The position numbers were made by a program, and so were the translations under genes. The notes under the pieces are model-generated. The model had not been told where the DNA came from. It made no database searches and saw only the letters and a program-made list of their open reading frames with translations. From Comamonadaceae bacterium G21597-S1 (GTDB lineage Bacteria; Pseudomonadota; Gammaproteobacteria; Burkholderiales; Burkholderiaceae_C), in contig JAPWHR010000016.1 of the NCBI GenBank assembly GCA_027214345.1, forward strand, positions 62,001-126,000: a stretch of DNA of 64,000 nt, in the 5' to 3' direction. Positions 1 through 9,146 of this stretch are shown piece by piece (within the stretch, counting starts at the first letter, position 1; each line of letters opens with the position of its first letter).

Positions 1-2
1 GT

Positions 3-533
3 TTCCGGGGTGTGCGTTTCAACTTCATGGGTCACCTGGGCCAGTCCGCGGCAGTGGACGCCGTGCTGGCGCTGGCGCGTCGGTTGCAGGCGCTGGGTTG
101 GCATCTGCAGTTGCATGGCGATCCGCAGCGCCTGCTCGACATGGCGCCAGCGCTGCAACATTGCCCGGTGCCGGTGGTGATCGACCACATCGGGCGGGTC
201 GACGCCGCGCGCGGTCTGGACGACCCCCTGTTCCAGGCGTTGTTGTGCTGGCTGCAGCAGCGCCATGTCTGGATCAAGGTCAGCGGCATGGACCGCATCA
301 CGCGCCAGGGGCCGCCGTACCTCGATGCCCAGCCGTTCGCCGCGCGGCTGGTGGCCGAGTTCGGCGACCGCGTGCTCTGGGGCAACGACTGGCCCCATCC
401 CAACCATGCCGGTCCGGTACCTGACGAGCAGCAGCTGGTCGACCTGATCGCGACCATCGCACCCACGTCGGCCGCGCGCCAGCGCCTGCTGGTGGACAAC
501 CCGCAACAACTCTACCGCTTCACGACACCATGA
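3..533 (+). CDS. Amidohydrolase family 2 (metal-dependent TIM-barrel hydrolase), 5' end cut off by the window
   Basis: The open frame runs into the left edge, so only about 176 C-terminal residues are seen. They begin with a segment reading FRGVRFNFMGHL, a typical internal strand of amidohydrolase-2 (2-pyrone-4,6-dicarboxylate lactonase-like) proteins, so the GTG at 12 is not the true start. Later family segments are visible: VVIDHIGR (putative His ligand), WIKVSGMDR, and WGNDWPHPNH near the C-terminus, which carries the conserved Asp and His. Such enzymes hydrolyse lactones or related carboxylates in aromatic and sugar-acid degradation; the substrate cannot be told here. The stop overlaps the ATG of the next SDR gene by four bases (ATGA), so the two are translationally coupled. 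Confidence 0.85.
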   Translation, partial: FRGVRFNFMGHLGQSAAVDAVLALARRLQALGWHLQLHGDPQRLLDMAPALQHCPVPVVIDHIGRVDAARGLDDPLFQALLCWLQQRHVWIKVSGMDRITRQGPPYLDAQPFAARLVAEFGDRVLWGNDWPHPNHAGPVPDEQQLVDLIATIAPTSAARQRLLVDNPQQLYRFTTP

Positions 534-1330
534 CCCGCCGCTTCGACAACAAGATCGCCATCGTCACCGGCGCCGGTTGCGTCGGTGCTGGCTGGGGCAA
601 TGGACGTGCCGTCGCGGTGCGGCTGGCCGAGGAAGGCGCCACGGTGTGGGCGGTCGACCGCGACCGGGAGCGCCTGGACGAAACCATCGCGCTCGCGGGC
701 ACGGCCGGCGCCGCGATCCGTCCCTGGAGCTGCGACGTGACCCGTGGCGAGGACGTGGCCGCGATGGTCGCGGCCTGCATCGATGCGCTGGGCCGTGTCG
801 ACGTGCTGGTCAACAATGTCGGCGGAAGTGCGCCGGGCGGACCGGTCGAGATGTCCGAGGAAGTGTGGGACGCACAGGTGGACTTCAATCTCAAGAGCGT
901 GTTCCTGACCTGCAAACACGTGTTGCCGGCCATGCTGGGCCAGGGTGCGGGCGCCATCGTCAACGTCGCGTCAACGTCGGGCATGCGCTGGACCGGCAGC
1001 GCCCAGGTCGCCTATGCGGCGACCAAGGCCGGCGTGATCCAGCTCTCGCGCGTCGTCGCGGCGCAGCACGCGGCCCAGGGCGTCCGGGTCAACACCGTCG
1101 TACCGGGGCAGCTGCACACGCCGATGGTCGCGTCGCGCCTGGCTGGCCAGCGCGCCGGCGGCGACGTACAGGCGCTGCTCGCACAGCGGCAAAAACGCAT
1201 CCCGATCGGCTTCATGGGCGACGGCCGCGACACCGCCGCCGCCGTGGCCTTTCTGGCCAGTGACGAGGCCCGCTTCATCACCGGTACCGAACTGGTCGTC
1301 GACGGCGGCATGACCGTGCGCTGCGACTGA
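530..1330 (+). CDS. SDR family NAD(P)-dependent oxidoreductase
   Basis: A 266-residue classical short-chain dehydrogenase/reductase. It has an N-terminal glycine-rich cofactor loop with a longer than usual insertion (TGAG..GAGWGNG, residues 13-25), the NNVGG segment near 95, a catalytic Ser at about 148-150, and the YxxxK pair Tyr162/Lys166. The VDGGMTV ending is typical of the FabG-like group. The cofactor Asp after the second strand (AVDRD, about 43) favours NAD(H). It overlaps the upstream amidohydrolase and sits 46 bp before a tricarboxylate-type binding protein, so it probably oxidises a hydroxy-acid or alcohol intermediate in that catabolic operon. The exact substrate is unknown. Confidence 0.9.
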   Translation: MTRRFDNKIAIVTGAGCVGAGWGNGRAVAVRLAEEGATVWAVDRDRERLDETIALAGTAGAAIRPWSCDVTRGEDVAAMVAACIDALGRVDVLVNNVGGSAPGGPVEMSEEVWDAQVDFNLKSVFLTCKHVLPAMLGQGAGAIVNVASTSGMRWTGSAQVAYAATKAGVIQLSRVVAAQHAAQGVRVNTVVPGQLHTPMVASRLAGQRAGGDVQALLAQRQKRIPIGFMGDGRDTAAAVAFLASDEARFITGTELVVDGGMTVRCD

Positions 1331-1376
1331 AAACGAACGATTCCCCATCATCAACGACAGCCACAAGGAGACTCCC

Positions 1377-2333
1377 ATGAAGAAACGACAGGTCCTGATC
1401 GCCGCCCTGTGCCTGGCCGCCAGCGCAAGCACGTTCGCGCAGCAGGCCAGCACCCGCATCATCGTGTCGTTCTCGCCCGGAGGTCCGGTCGACTTCGTCG
1501 CCCGCACGCTGGCGGTGCAACTGGGCAAGGAGCTCGGACGCACCGTCGTGGTCGAGAACAAGCCGGGTGCCAACGGAGCCATCGGCGCGTCCGAGGTGCT
1601 GCGTGCCGAGCCGGACGGCAATACGATCTGGATCAGCAGCGTCGGTGCAGCGGCGATCAACCCGGCCTTGTACGACAAGCTGCCCTACGACATGCAGCGC
1701 GATTTCGCGCCGGTCTCGCTGGTGGTCAACAACGTCGAGCTGCTGGTCGTCAACGACAAGAACCCGGCCAGGGATGCTGCCGAGTTCGTCGACATAGCGC
1801 GCAAGAGCAAGGGCCCGACGGCGATGGCCTCCTCGGGCATCGGCAGCATTCCGCACCTGGCGATCGAGCAGTTGTCGGATTCGACCGGCATCCGGTTCCT
1901 GCATGTGCCCTACAAGGGGGCTGCGCCGGCGATCACCGACGTCATCGGCGGCCAGGTGGCGGCCTTCTTCGGCGACGTGCCCGGTCTGATCGGACAGGTC
2001 AAGGGTGGCAAGCTCAAGGCCATCGGCATCGCATCGAAGAAGCGCCACCCGGCGCTGCCCGACGTCAAGACGCTGGAGGAGCAAGGCCTCAAGGGTGTCG
2101 ACACGATCAACTGGTATGCCTTGTTCGTGTCCGCAAAGACGCCGCCGGCGGTGGTGGACGCGCTGAACAAGGCGGTGGTCAAATCGATCGCCACGCCGTC
2201 GGTGCACGACACCTTGCTCAAGTCGGGCGCCGAGCCGATGAGCTCCACGCCGCAGGAACTCGCCGCGCTGCTCAAGAGCGACACCGACAAGTGGGCCGCA
2301 CTGATCAAGGCCAAGGACATCAAGGCCGAATGA
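1377..2333 (+). CDS. Bug-family (TctC-like) tripartite tricarboxylate transporter substrate-binding protein
   Basis: A 318-residue periplasmic binding protein. The Sec signal peptide occupies residues 1 to about 21 (MKKRQ start, hydrophobic core, STFA/QQ cleavage). The mature start carries the Bug signature: TRIIVSFSPGGPVDFVAR, then LGRTVVVENKPGANG, and later VPYKG, which lines the carboxylate pocket in the family. Bug proteins bind carboxylates and are hugely expanded in Burkholderiales, where most copies have no membrane TctAB partner beside them, as here. A ribosome-binding site (AAGGAG) precedes the ATG. Its place in a catabolic operon suggests that it captures the operon substrate. Confidence 0.92.
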   Translation: MKKRQVLIAALCLAASASTFAQQASTRIIVSFSPGGPVDFVARTLAVQLGKELGRTVVVENKPGANGAIGASEVLRAEPDGNTIWISSVGAAAINPALYDKLPYDMQRDFAPVSLVVNNVELLVVNDKNPARDAAEFVDIARKSKGPTAMASSGIGSIPHLAIEQLSDSTGIRFLHVPYKGAAPAITDVIGGQVAAFFGDVPGLIGQVKGGKLKAIGIASKKRHPALPDVKTLEEQGLKGVDTINWYALFVSAKTPPAVVDALNKAVVKSIATPSVHDTLLKSGAEPMSSTPQELAALLKSDTDKWAALIKAKDIKAE

Positions 2334-2860
2334 TGGCCGCCTCCGCCATACGGGTTCCGCCGGTGGTGCCGGGCAGCGATGCAGCGCTGGCGCCGATCGA
2401 GCAACGCATCCAGGCCGAACGCGGCCGGGTCTCGCTGCTGTACCAGGTGCTGCTCAACAGCCCGCCGATCGCATCGGGCTGGGAGCAACTGCTGACCGCG
2501 GTGCGCAACCAGACGCAACTGGCGCCCGACCTGCGCGAGCTGATCATCCTGCGGGTGGCTGTGCTCAACCGGGCGCGCTACGAATTCGACGCCCATGTGC
2601 CCCACGCGCGTGCAGCCGGTATTGACGATGCCCAGCTGGCGGCCATCCGCGCGGAGCCGCTCGGCGCGGGTTTTGCACCGGTGCAGCGCCTGGTGCTGGA
2701 ACTGACCGACGCGATGACGCGTGACGTGCTGGTGCCCGATGCCTTGATGGCGCAGGTGCAGCAGCATTTCGATGCGCGCGGCACGGTGGAGCTGGTGACC
2801 ACCGTCGCCGCCTACAACATGGTCTCGCGCCTGCTGGTGGCGCTGAACGTCGGTCATTGA
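2330..2860 (+). CDS. Carboxymuconolactone decarboxylase (AhpD-like) family protein
   Basis: A 176-residue protein (ATG at 2330, overlapping the stop of the Bug gene; a second ATG at 2333 is equally possible). The central helix-turn-helix block LRELIILRVAVLNRARYEFD followed by HVPHARAAGI is the CMD signature. The CxxC motif of peroxidase-active AhpD proteins is absent, as in the decarboxylase/lactonase-like branch. Such proteins often accompany aromatic or lactone catabolic genes, and the tight coupling to the transporter gene supports membership of this operon. The reaction itself is unknown. Confidence 0.85.
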   Translation: MMAASAIRVPPVVPGSDAALAPIEQRIQAERGRVSLLYQVLLNSPPIASGWEQLLTAVRNQTQLAPDLRELIILRVAVLNRARYEFDAHVPHARAAGIDDAQLAAIRAEPLGAGFAPVQRLVLELTDAMTRDVLVPDALMAQVQQHFDARGTVELVTTVAAYNMVSRLLVALNVGH

Positions 2861-2872
2861 AGGAGCGTGGAC

Positions 2873-3436
2873 ATGGCAGGGCAGGTGGATCGTCGATGCT
2901 GGATGCTGACGCTGGATGCGCCGGGTGACGGCGCAACAGATCTGTTGCAGCGCCAAGTGGTCGGCGATGCGTGCGACGGCTTGTGGCAGTCGCTCGACGG
3001 CACGCTGCTGCGTGCCTATGCCGTGGCTGCGCTGCGGCCCGGCACCGCGTGGCAGCAGTTGCACATGGTGCAGGAACTCGTCGGTGCGTCGGCGGGCCAG
3101 GCTGCAACGTTCCACTATGTCGTCGAGACCGACATGCCGCCGGAGCACGCACAGCAACTCACCGACTGGTACGCGCAAGAACATCTTCCGGGCCTGGCCG
3201 CCGTGCCGGGCGCGGTGCGCGCCGCGCGGTACCTGTGTCTGGACGGGGTCGTGCCGCGTTCGTTCGCGTGTTACGACCTGACCACGCCGGACGCCTTGCA
3301 ATCGGCGGCCTGGCTGGCGGTGCGCCATACCGCATGGAGCAGCCGGGTGCGGCCGCTGTTTCGCAATCCGATGCGCACCATGTTCCGCCGTGCGACCGCT
3401 GCGGTTGAACCGTCACGCTCGGAATCGCCGGACTGA
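2873..3436 (+). CDS. Uncharacterised protein, DUF4286/EthD-like dimeric alpha-beta barrel
   Basis: A 187-residue protein. The start at 2873 is chosen over the GTG at 2867 because AGGAG at 2861-2865 lies seven bases before it. It appears to hold two ferredoxin-like halves. The second, from about residue 80, reads FHYVVETDMPPE, then WYAQEHLPGLAAVPG and a C-terminal segment ending near MRTMFRR, a pattern I associate with DUF4286/EthD-type proteins that bind or process small organic acids. It is the last gene of the operon, 12 bp after the carboxymuconolactone-decarboxylase-like gene. The function is unknown; the fold call is from motif memory only. Confidence 0.6.
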   Translation: MAGQVDRRCWMLTLDAPGDGATDLLQRQVVGDACDGLWQSLDGTLLRAYAVAALRPGTAWQQLHMVQELVGASAGQAATFHYVVETDMPPEHAQQLTDWYAQEHLPGLAAVPGAVRAARYLCLDGVVPRSFACYDLTTPDALQSAAWLAVRHTAWSSRVRPLFRNPMRTMFRRATAAVEPSRSESPD

Positions 3437-3544
3437 TCCATGTCATCCGCCCGCGGGCGGGCGGCCCATGGCGTCGGCGCAGTATGCTCGGGTCGACAAT
3501 CCAGGATCACGCGCATGGTGCGCGTGCCGGCAACCTGAACGCCC

Positions 3545-5545
3545 ATGAGCACCTGTACTTACCTGATCGGCGTCGACACCGGCGGCACCTATACCGACTG
3601 CGCCGTCATCGAGGCCCAGGGCCACCGGGTGCTGGCCCGGGCCAAGGCCATCACGACCAAGGGCGACCTGGCCATCGGCGTGACCGAGGCGCTGAACCTG
3701 GCGGTGGCGCAGCTGCCGCAGGGTCTGTCGCCGCAGGACATCGGCCTGGTGTCGGTGTCGACGACGCTGGCCACCAATGCCGTGGTGGAGGGCCACGGCA
3801 GCCCGGTGGCCATCGTGCTGGTCGGTTTCGACGACCGCATGGTCGAACGTACCGGCATCGCGCAGGCCTTCCCGGGCCTGCCGGTCATCCGCATCGACGG
3901 GGGCCATGACCACAACGGTGAGGTGGTGCGCGCGCTCGACCTGCAGGCGCTGCAGCAGGCGCTCGATACCGTCGGGCCGGCGGTGGACGCATTCGCTGTG
4001 GCCTCGACCTTCGCGGTGCGCAATGCCGCGCACGAGCGGGCGGTGCGCGAGCATATCGTGGCCGCCACCGGCAAGCCGGTCACGGTGTCGAGCGAGTTGT
4101 CGTCCAAACTGGATGCGCCGCGCCGCGCGCTGACGGCCGCGCTCAACGCGCGGCTGATCGGCCGTGTCTCGATGCTGATCGACGCGGTGCACCGCGCGAT
4201 GGCGCAGTGGCAGATCCAGTGCCCGCTGATGATCGTCAAGGGCGACGGCACGCTGGCGCTGGCCGAGACGGTGGCGCGCAGGCCGATCGAGACCGTGTTG
4301 TCCGGGCCGGCGGCCAGCCTGGTCGGCGCGCAGTGGTTGTCCGGCTTGCGCAGCTTCATCCTGTCCGACATGGGCGGCACGACGACCGACCTGGGCATCC
4401 TGCAGGATGGCCGCCCCCGCGTCAGCGAGCAGGGCGCCGAGGTCGGCGGCTGGCGCACCATGGTGCGCGCGATCGACGTGCGCACCATCGGCCTGGGCGG
4501 CGACAGCGAGATCCATATCGGCGCCAACGGCCGGCTCGCGGTCGGGCCGCAACGCATCGTGCCGGTGGCTTTGCTCGGCAGCCTGTATCCGGAGCTGATC
4601 GACCTGCTCGCTGCCGACATCGCCGACGTGGACGGCGGCTCGGCGCTGCATGGCCGCTTCGTGCTGCTGCCGTTCGGCGCACGCAGCGGCGCGGCCACGG
4701 CCGAACTCAGCCCGCGCGAGCGCGAGCTGCTGGCGCTGGTGACCGAGCGGCCGCAAGCGCTGCGCAAGCTGGCGCGTTCCTTTGGCGCCCAGCGCAGCGT
4801 GTTGTCGCTCAAGCGCAAGGGCCTGGTGCAGATCGGCGGCCTGACGCCGTCGGATGCCGCCCACGTGCTGGGCCTGCAGCACAACTGGTCCACGCCGGCG
4901 GCCATGCTGGCGGCGCAGCTGGGGTGCCGGCTGCGCGAGATGAAGCTGCCCACGCCCGAGCGTACCCAGCAGTTTGCCCGCGACATCTGGAGCGAGACGG
5001 TGCGCCTGAGCGCAAGCGCCATCCTGGACACCGCGCTCGGCGAACCGCTGCACGAGGACAAGCTGGCGCAGGCCGTGTGTGCGGGCGACGGCACGCTCGG
5101 CCTGGCCCGCATCAGCGTCTCGCCGACGATTCCGGTCGTGGCGGTTGGCGGGCCGGTCGGCGTCTACTATGGCGAGGTCGGGCGGCGCCTGGGTTGTCAG
5201 ATGGTGTTCCCCGAGTTCGGCGACGTGGCCAACGCCATCGGCGCCGCCACCGGCGTCGTGGCCCAGACCGTCTCGGTGCATGTGGCGGGCGACGGCAGCG
5301 GCCTGTTCGTGCTGCATTCGCCGGTGGGCACGCGCCAGTTCAGCGATCCGGCCCAGGCCATCGAGGCCGCGATGGGGCTGGCGCGCCAGGCCGCGACCGA
5401 CGCGGTGCTGGCCATGGGAGCGGTCAATCCCGAGGTGCGCATCGTGCTGCGCAAGCAGCTGCTGCCCAACGCCACCAGCGACGCCGGACTGCTCGAAGCC
5501 GTGATCCGGGCCGAGGCGATCGGCCGCCCGAACACCGAAACTTGA
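3545..5545 (+). CDS. Hydantoinase/oxoprolinase family protein (HyuA-like, ATP-dependent)
   Basis: A 666-residue protein of the N-methylhydantoinase A/5-oxoprolinase/acetone carboxylase beta family. The first phosphate-binding motif GVDTGGTYTD is at residues 9-18, the STTLATNA segment at about 75, and the second ATP motif DMGGTTTD begins at about 275, followed by a GLGGDS loop. These form the actin-like ATPase core. Family members open cyclic amides such as hydantoins or 5-oxoproline, or carboxylate ketones, using ATP. A HyuB-type partner subunit is usually adjacent but none is seen here, so this may be one of the single-subunit orphans. It stands 108 bp after the catabolic operon and before nadC. 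Confidence 0.88.
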   Translation: MSTCTYLIGVDTGGTYTDCAVIEAQGHRVLARAKAITTKGDLAIGVTEALNLAVAQLPQGLSPQDIGLVSVSTTLATNAVVEGHGSPVAIVLVGFDDRMVERTGIAQAFPGLPVIRIDGGHDHNGEVVRALDLQALQQALDTVGPAVDAFAVASTFAVRNAAHERAVREHIVAATGKPVTVSSELSSKLDAPRRALTAALNARLIGRVSMLIDAVHRAMAQWQIQCPLMIVKGDGTLALAETVARRPIETVLSGPAASLVGAQWLSGLRSFILSDMGGTTTDLGILQDGRPRVSEQGAEVGGWRTMVRAIDVRTIGLGGDSEIHIGANGRLAVGPQRIVPVALLGSLYPELIDLLAADIADVDGGSALHGRFVLLPFGARSGAATAELSPRERELLALVTERPQALRKLARSFGAQRSVLSLKRKGLVQIGGLTPSDAAHVLGLQHNWSTPAAMLAAQLGCRLREMKLPTPERTQQFARDIWSETVRLSASAILDTALGEPLHEDKLAQAVCAGDGTLGLARISVSPTIPVVAVGGPVGVYYGEVGRRLGCQMVFPEFGDVANAIGAATGVVAQTVSVHVAGDGSGLFVLHSPVGTRQFSDPAQAIEAAMGLARQAATDAVLAMGAVNPEVRIVLRKQLLPNATSDAGLLEAVIRAEAIGRPNTET

Positions 5546-5675
5546 CCGTTTGGTAAGCCGGTGCTTGTCATGGCGGCGCAGGTGAATGTCGCTGCAATGA
5601 CACAATCGGGCTCTTTTTTCGCCGCTGCGGCTTCGCTGCTTTTCACTCTCCGACCGTTCTGTCCGCTCCCATTCC

Positions 5676-6551
5676 ATGAATTCGCACCCTGCATATCCTG
5701 AAGACATTCAGGCGCTTGCCCGCGCCGACCTGGAAACCGCCCTGGCCGAAGATGTCGGCCCGGGTGACCTGACCGCGGCCCTGGTGCCGCACGGCCAGGC
5801 CGTGGCCCGCATCACGGCGCGCGAAGACGCCGTGGTCTGCGGTGCGCCCTGGGTCGATGCCGCCGTGCACGCGCTCGACCCCGAGGCGCGGCTGCAATGG
5901 CAGGTGGCTGACGGCCAGCGTTGCAAGCCCGGCCAGGTGGTGGTCGAGATCCGCGGCTCGGCGCGCGCGCTGCTCAGCGCGGAACGCACGGCACTGAATT
6001 TCCTGCAGCTGCTCAGCGGTGTCGCGACCCGTACCGCGACCTACGTCGCCGCGGTGGCCGGCACCGGCACGCAGATCGTCGACACGCGCAAGACCGTTCC
6101 CGGACTGCGCCGCGCGCAGAAATACGCGGTGCGCATGGGTGGTGGGGGCAACCACCGCATGGGCTTGTACGACGCGGTGCTGATCAAGGAAAACCACATC
6201 GCCGCCGCCGGCGGCATTCCCGCCGTGATGGCGCGGGCGGCCGAGGTGGCCGCCCGGGCGCAATTCGTGCAGGTCGAAGTCGAGAACCTGGACGAGTTGC
6301 GCCAGGCGCTGGACGCCGGTGCGCGCATGATCCTGCTCGACAACATGGAGCCCGATGCGCTGCGCGAGGCGGTGCGCATCAACGCGGCGCTGGGTGAACA
6401 ACGGCGCGCGCAGCTCGAGATCTCGGGCGGCGTGACGCTCGAGACGGTGCGTGGCCTGGCCGAGACCGGTGTGGACCGGATCTCTGTGGGCGCGTTGACC
6501 AAGGACGTCAAGGCGATCGATTTCTCCATGCGTTTCGAGGCACAGGCATGA
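5676..6551 (+). CDS. nadC: Nicotinate-nucleotide pyrophosphorylase (carboxylating), quinolinate phosphoribosyltransferase
   Basis: A 291-residue cytosolic enzyme that converts quinolinate and PRPP to nicotinate mononucleotide, CO2 and PPi in de novo NAD synthesis. Recognisable blocks are [21 protein letters not shown] (residues 136-140, quinolinate and PRPP binding), [36 protein letters not shown] and EISGGV...DRISVGALT. The length matches the family. The ATG is chosen because [12 protein letters not shown] leads straight into the conserved N-terminal helix. It overlaps nadA by four bases, so the two are co-translated. Confidence 0.97.
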   Translation: MNSHPAYPEDIQALARADLETALAEDVGPGDLTAALVPHGQAVARITAREDAVVCGAPWVDAAVHALDPEARLQWQVADGQRCKPGQVVVEIRGSARALLSAERTALNFLQLLSGVATRTATYVAAVAGTGTQIVDTRKTVPGLRRAQKYAVRMGGGGNHRMGLYDAVLIKENHIAAAGGIPAVMARAAEVAARAQFVQVEVENLDELRQALDAGARMILLDNMEPDALREAVRINAALGEQRRAQLEISGGVTLETVRGLAETGVDRISVGALTKDVKAIDFSMRFEAQA

Positions 6552-7684
6552 CGGACGTGACGCTGGACCAGCCCGCATCGCGGCCGGGCACGGTGATCGA
6601 TGTGGTGTACGAGCAGCCCGCCTGTGACACCCGCCACGCCTGGGCCCGCGTGCCGGTGGAGCCAACCCTGCAGGAGCGCGACGCGCTCAAGGAGCGCGCG
6701 CGCCAGCTGCTCAAGCTGCGCCATGCGGTCATGGTGTCGCACTACTACGTGCACCCCGACCTGCAGGACCTGGCCGAGGAGACCGGCGGCCTGGTCGCCG
6801 ACTCGCTGGAGATGGCGCGTTTCGGCCGCGACCACGCGGCGCAGACACTGGTGGTCTCGGGCGTGCGCTTCATGGGCGAGACCGCCAAGATCCTGTCGCC
6901 GGGCAAGACGGTGCTGGTGCCCGATCCGGACGCCACCTGCTCGCTCGACCTGGGCTGCCCGATCGACGCCTTCAGTGCCTTTTGCGACGCCCATCCGGAT
7001 CGCACCGTGGTCGTTTATTCCAACACCAGTGCCGAAGTCAAGGCGCGGGCCGACTGGGTCGTGACCTCGGGCTGCGCGGTCGACATCGTGCGGATGCTGG
7101 CCGAGCGGGGCGAGAAGATCCTGTGGGCACCCGACAAGCACCTGGGCGACTACGTGCAGCGCCAGACCGGCGCCGACATGGTGAGCTGGGAGGGCAGCTG
7201 CATCGTGCACGACGAGTTCAAGGCCTTCGAGCTGCAGGCGCTGATGCGCGAGCATCCCGAGGCGCGGGTGCTGGTCCACCCCGAGTCGCCGGCCGACGTG
7301 GTGGCGCTGGCGCACGCGGTGGGATCGACGGCCGCCATCCTGAAGGCGGCGCGCACCATGGACGCGCGCAAATTCATCGTCGCCACCGACGCCGGCATGC
7401 TGCACAAGCTGCGCACGCAGAACCCGGGCAAGACCTTCATCGAGGCGCCGACGGCCGGCAACAGCGCCACGTGCAAGAGCTGCGCCCAATGCCCGTGGAT
7501 GGCGATGAACGGCCTGGCCGGCCTGGTGCAGGTGCTCGAGACCGGCGCCAACGAGGTGCTGGTCGACCCGGCGCTGGGCCAGCGCGCGAAACGCCCGATC
7601 GACCGCATGCTGGCGTTCACCGCCGCGGCCGCCGAGCGTTCGCACGCGCCCGGCGCGCTGGTGCCGGGGATCGGCGCAGCCTGA
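6548..7684 (+). CDS. nadA: Quinolinate synthase
   Basis: A 378-residue [4Fe-4S] enzyme that condenses iminoaspartate with dihydroxyacetone phosphate to quinolinate, feeding NadC encoded just upstream. Visible blocks are [40 protein letters not shown], and cysteines at 131 and 137 (TCSLDLGCP), 218 (GSCIVHDEF) and 309/312/315 ([10 protein letters not shown]), which include the three cluster ligands expected in the family. No L-aspartate oxidase gene (nadB) lies in the window. The convergent mocR gene follows after a hairpin. Confidence 0.97.
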   Translation: MTDVTLDQPASRPGTVIDVVYEQPACDTRHAWARVPVEPTLQERDALKERARQLLKLRHAVMVSHYYVHPDLQDLAEETGGLVADSLEMARFGRDHAAQTLVVSGVRFMGETAKILSPGKTVLVPDPDATCSLDLGCPIDAFSAFCDAHPDRTVVVYSNTSAEVKARADWVVTSGCAVDIVRMLAERGEKILWAPDKHLGDYVQRQTGADMVSWEGSCIVHDEFKAFELQALMREHPEARVLVHPESPADVVALAHAVGSTAAILKAARTMDARKFIVATDAGMLHKLRTQNPGKTFIEAPTAGNSATCKSCAQCPWMAMNGLAGLVQVLETGANEVLVDPALGQRAKRPIDRMLAFTAAAAERSHAPGALVPGIGAA

Positions 7685-7694
7685 GTCCGGCGTG

Positions 7695-7716
7695 CCGCGG
7701 GCCGATGGGCCCGTGG
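7695..7716. terminator. Hairpin between convergent nadA and mocR
   Basis: An inverted repeat with nine paired positions, one of them a G-T pair: CCGCGGGCC, loop GATG, GGCCCGTGG. It lies in the 58-bp gap between two convergent genes. No clear T-tract follows, so intrinsic termination is only likely; it could serve both strands. Confidence 0.5.
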
Positions 7717-7742
7717 TCTCGCTTCTTGGGGGCTGCCGGCGG

Positions 7743-9146
7743 TCAGCCGACGACCAGCGGCTGTTGCGCGGTCGTGTTGGCCACGCCCGCGTGCAGCACC
7801 GACGCCAGCGCCTGCAGGCCCTGGCGCAGCTCGTCGAGCGTGGGCGCGGCATTGAGGCTGATGCGCACCGCGTTCGGCGTTGCATGGCGGCCGGCCGCGA
7901 AGTGGTCCATGGTACGCACCAGCACACCGGCATTGCGCAGGGCCGCCGTGAATTGCGGCACGGTCCAGGGTTCGGGCAGCGGCATGTACAGGTGGGGCAG
8001 GTCGGGGGCCGAGCGGAATCCCAGGCCGCGCAGGCAACGCGTGGCCAGCGCCAGCCGCTCGTGGATGGCCGCACGCTGGTGCGCAATCAGTTCACCGGCC
8101 CGGCCCGACACCAGCCAGCGGGTGAGGATCTCGGGCAACAGCGGTGCGACCATCCAGCAGTCGGCGCGGATGCTGGCGGCGACCTTGTCCAGCCAGGGCG
8201 CCGACGCTTCGAGATAACCCACCCGCAGGCCCGGCGCCAGGACCTTGCTGAAACTCGACAGCAGGAACGACTGCTCCGGCAACATGCTGGCGATCGCCGG
8301 CAAGGGTTCGGCCATTGCCGCCGCGTGCACCACGTCTTCCATCAGCAGCATCTTGTGGCGTTTGAGCACCGTGGCGACGGCACGGCGGCGCGCCAGCGAC
8401 ATCGTCGCGGTGGTCGGGTTGTGCAGGCTCGGCGTGCAATACAGCATCCGGCTGCCATAGGTCCGCGCGGCCCGCTCCAGCGCCTCGGGCAGCAGGCCTT
8501 CGTCGTCCATCTCCAGAGCGATGACCTGCAGCCGCAGCGAACGCGCCAGCTCCAGCATGCCGGAATAACTCAGCGACTCGGTCAGGATGGTGTCGCCCGC
8601 ACGCGCCACCGTGCGCAATACCGCGGCCAGCGCGTGTTGCGCGCCATGCGTGACCATGACCCGCTCGGCCTGCCCCGGCATGCCGAACTGCCGCTGCAGC
8701 CAGGCCGCACCGGCTGCGCGGTGGTGGGCCATGCCGGCTTCGGGCTGGTACCGCAACAGGCCGGCCGCCGCCGGGTTGCCGGGCCGGGACAGCTCGATCA
8801 GCGTCTGCTGCAAGGCCTGGCCCTCGCCGGTGTCCATGGCCACGTTGTGCGCCAGGTCGATCATCGCAGGCGCTGATGCATGCGCCGGACCGTATGGGCC
8901 CATGTCGAGATTGCGCACGTAGGTGCCGTCACCGACCCGCGCCAGCGCGAGCGAGCGCTGTTCCAGGCTGGCATAGGCCCGGCTCACGGTACCGGCGGTC
9001 ACGCCCAGGCGCTTGGCCATCACCCGGTGCGGCGGCAGTTTCTCGCCGGGTGCGTACTGGCCACTGACGATGGCGTGTGCGAGGTCGTCGGCGATGGACG
9101 CGTACTTGGTGGGGCGTTTGGGGTTGTCGGGCGCGGCTCGGGTCAT
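7743..9146 (-). CDS. MocR-type regulator: GntR winged helix fused to a PLP-dependent aminotransferase-like domain
   Basis: About 467 residues. The ATG at 9146 (MTRAAPDNPKRPTKY) is preferred because the upstream extension is Arg/Pro-rich and looks non-coding. The N-terminal GntR winged helix spans about residues 15-80 (YASIADDLAHAIVSGQYAPG, then TVSRAYASLEQR). The aminotransferase fold I domain follows, with the PLP-binding lysine at about 301 in SSFSKVLAPGLRVGY. MocR proteins usually sense amino acids or vitamin B6 compounds through this domain and control an adjacent gene. The upstream gap holds no obvious divergent partner apart from the PEP-CTERM gene, so the target is unclear. Confidence 0.9.
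   Translation of the reverse strand: MTRAAPDNPKRPTKYASIADDLAHAIVSGQYAPGEKLPPHRVMAKRLGVTAGTVSRAYASLEQRSLALARVGDGTYVRNLDMGPYGPAHASAPAMIDLAHNVAMDTGEGQALQQTLIELSRPGNPAAAGLLRYQPEAGMAHHRAAGAAWLQRQFGMPGQAERVMVTHGAQHALAAVLRTVARAGDTILTESLSYSGMLELARSLRLQVIALEMDDEGLLPEALERAARTYGSRMLYCTPSLHNPTTATMSLARRRAVATVLKRHKMLLMEDVVHAAAMAEPLPAIASMLPEQSFLLSSFSKVLAPGLRVGYLEASAPWLDKVAASIRADCWMVAPLLPEILTRWLVSGRAGELIAHQRAAIHERLALATRCLRGLGFRSAPDLPHLYMPLPEPWTVPQFTAALRNAGVLVRTMDHFAAGRHATPNAVRISLNAAPTLDELRQGLQALASVLHAGVANTTAQQPLVVG

Noticed and set aside
3443-5707. A 754-codon open frame antisense to the hydantoinase gene
   Set aside because: Its translation is Arg/His/Gln-rich with no family motifs; high G+C leaves antisense frames open. 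The plus-strand gene has clear ATPase motifs.
6041-8086. A 681-codon minus-strand frame across nadA and the 3' part of mocR
   Set aside because: Arg/Ala-rich shadow of nadA; the real genes on both strands are certain.
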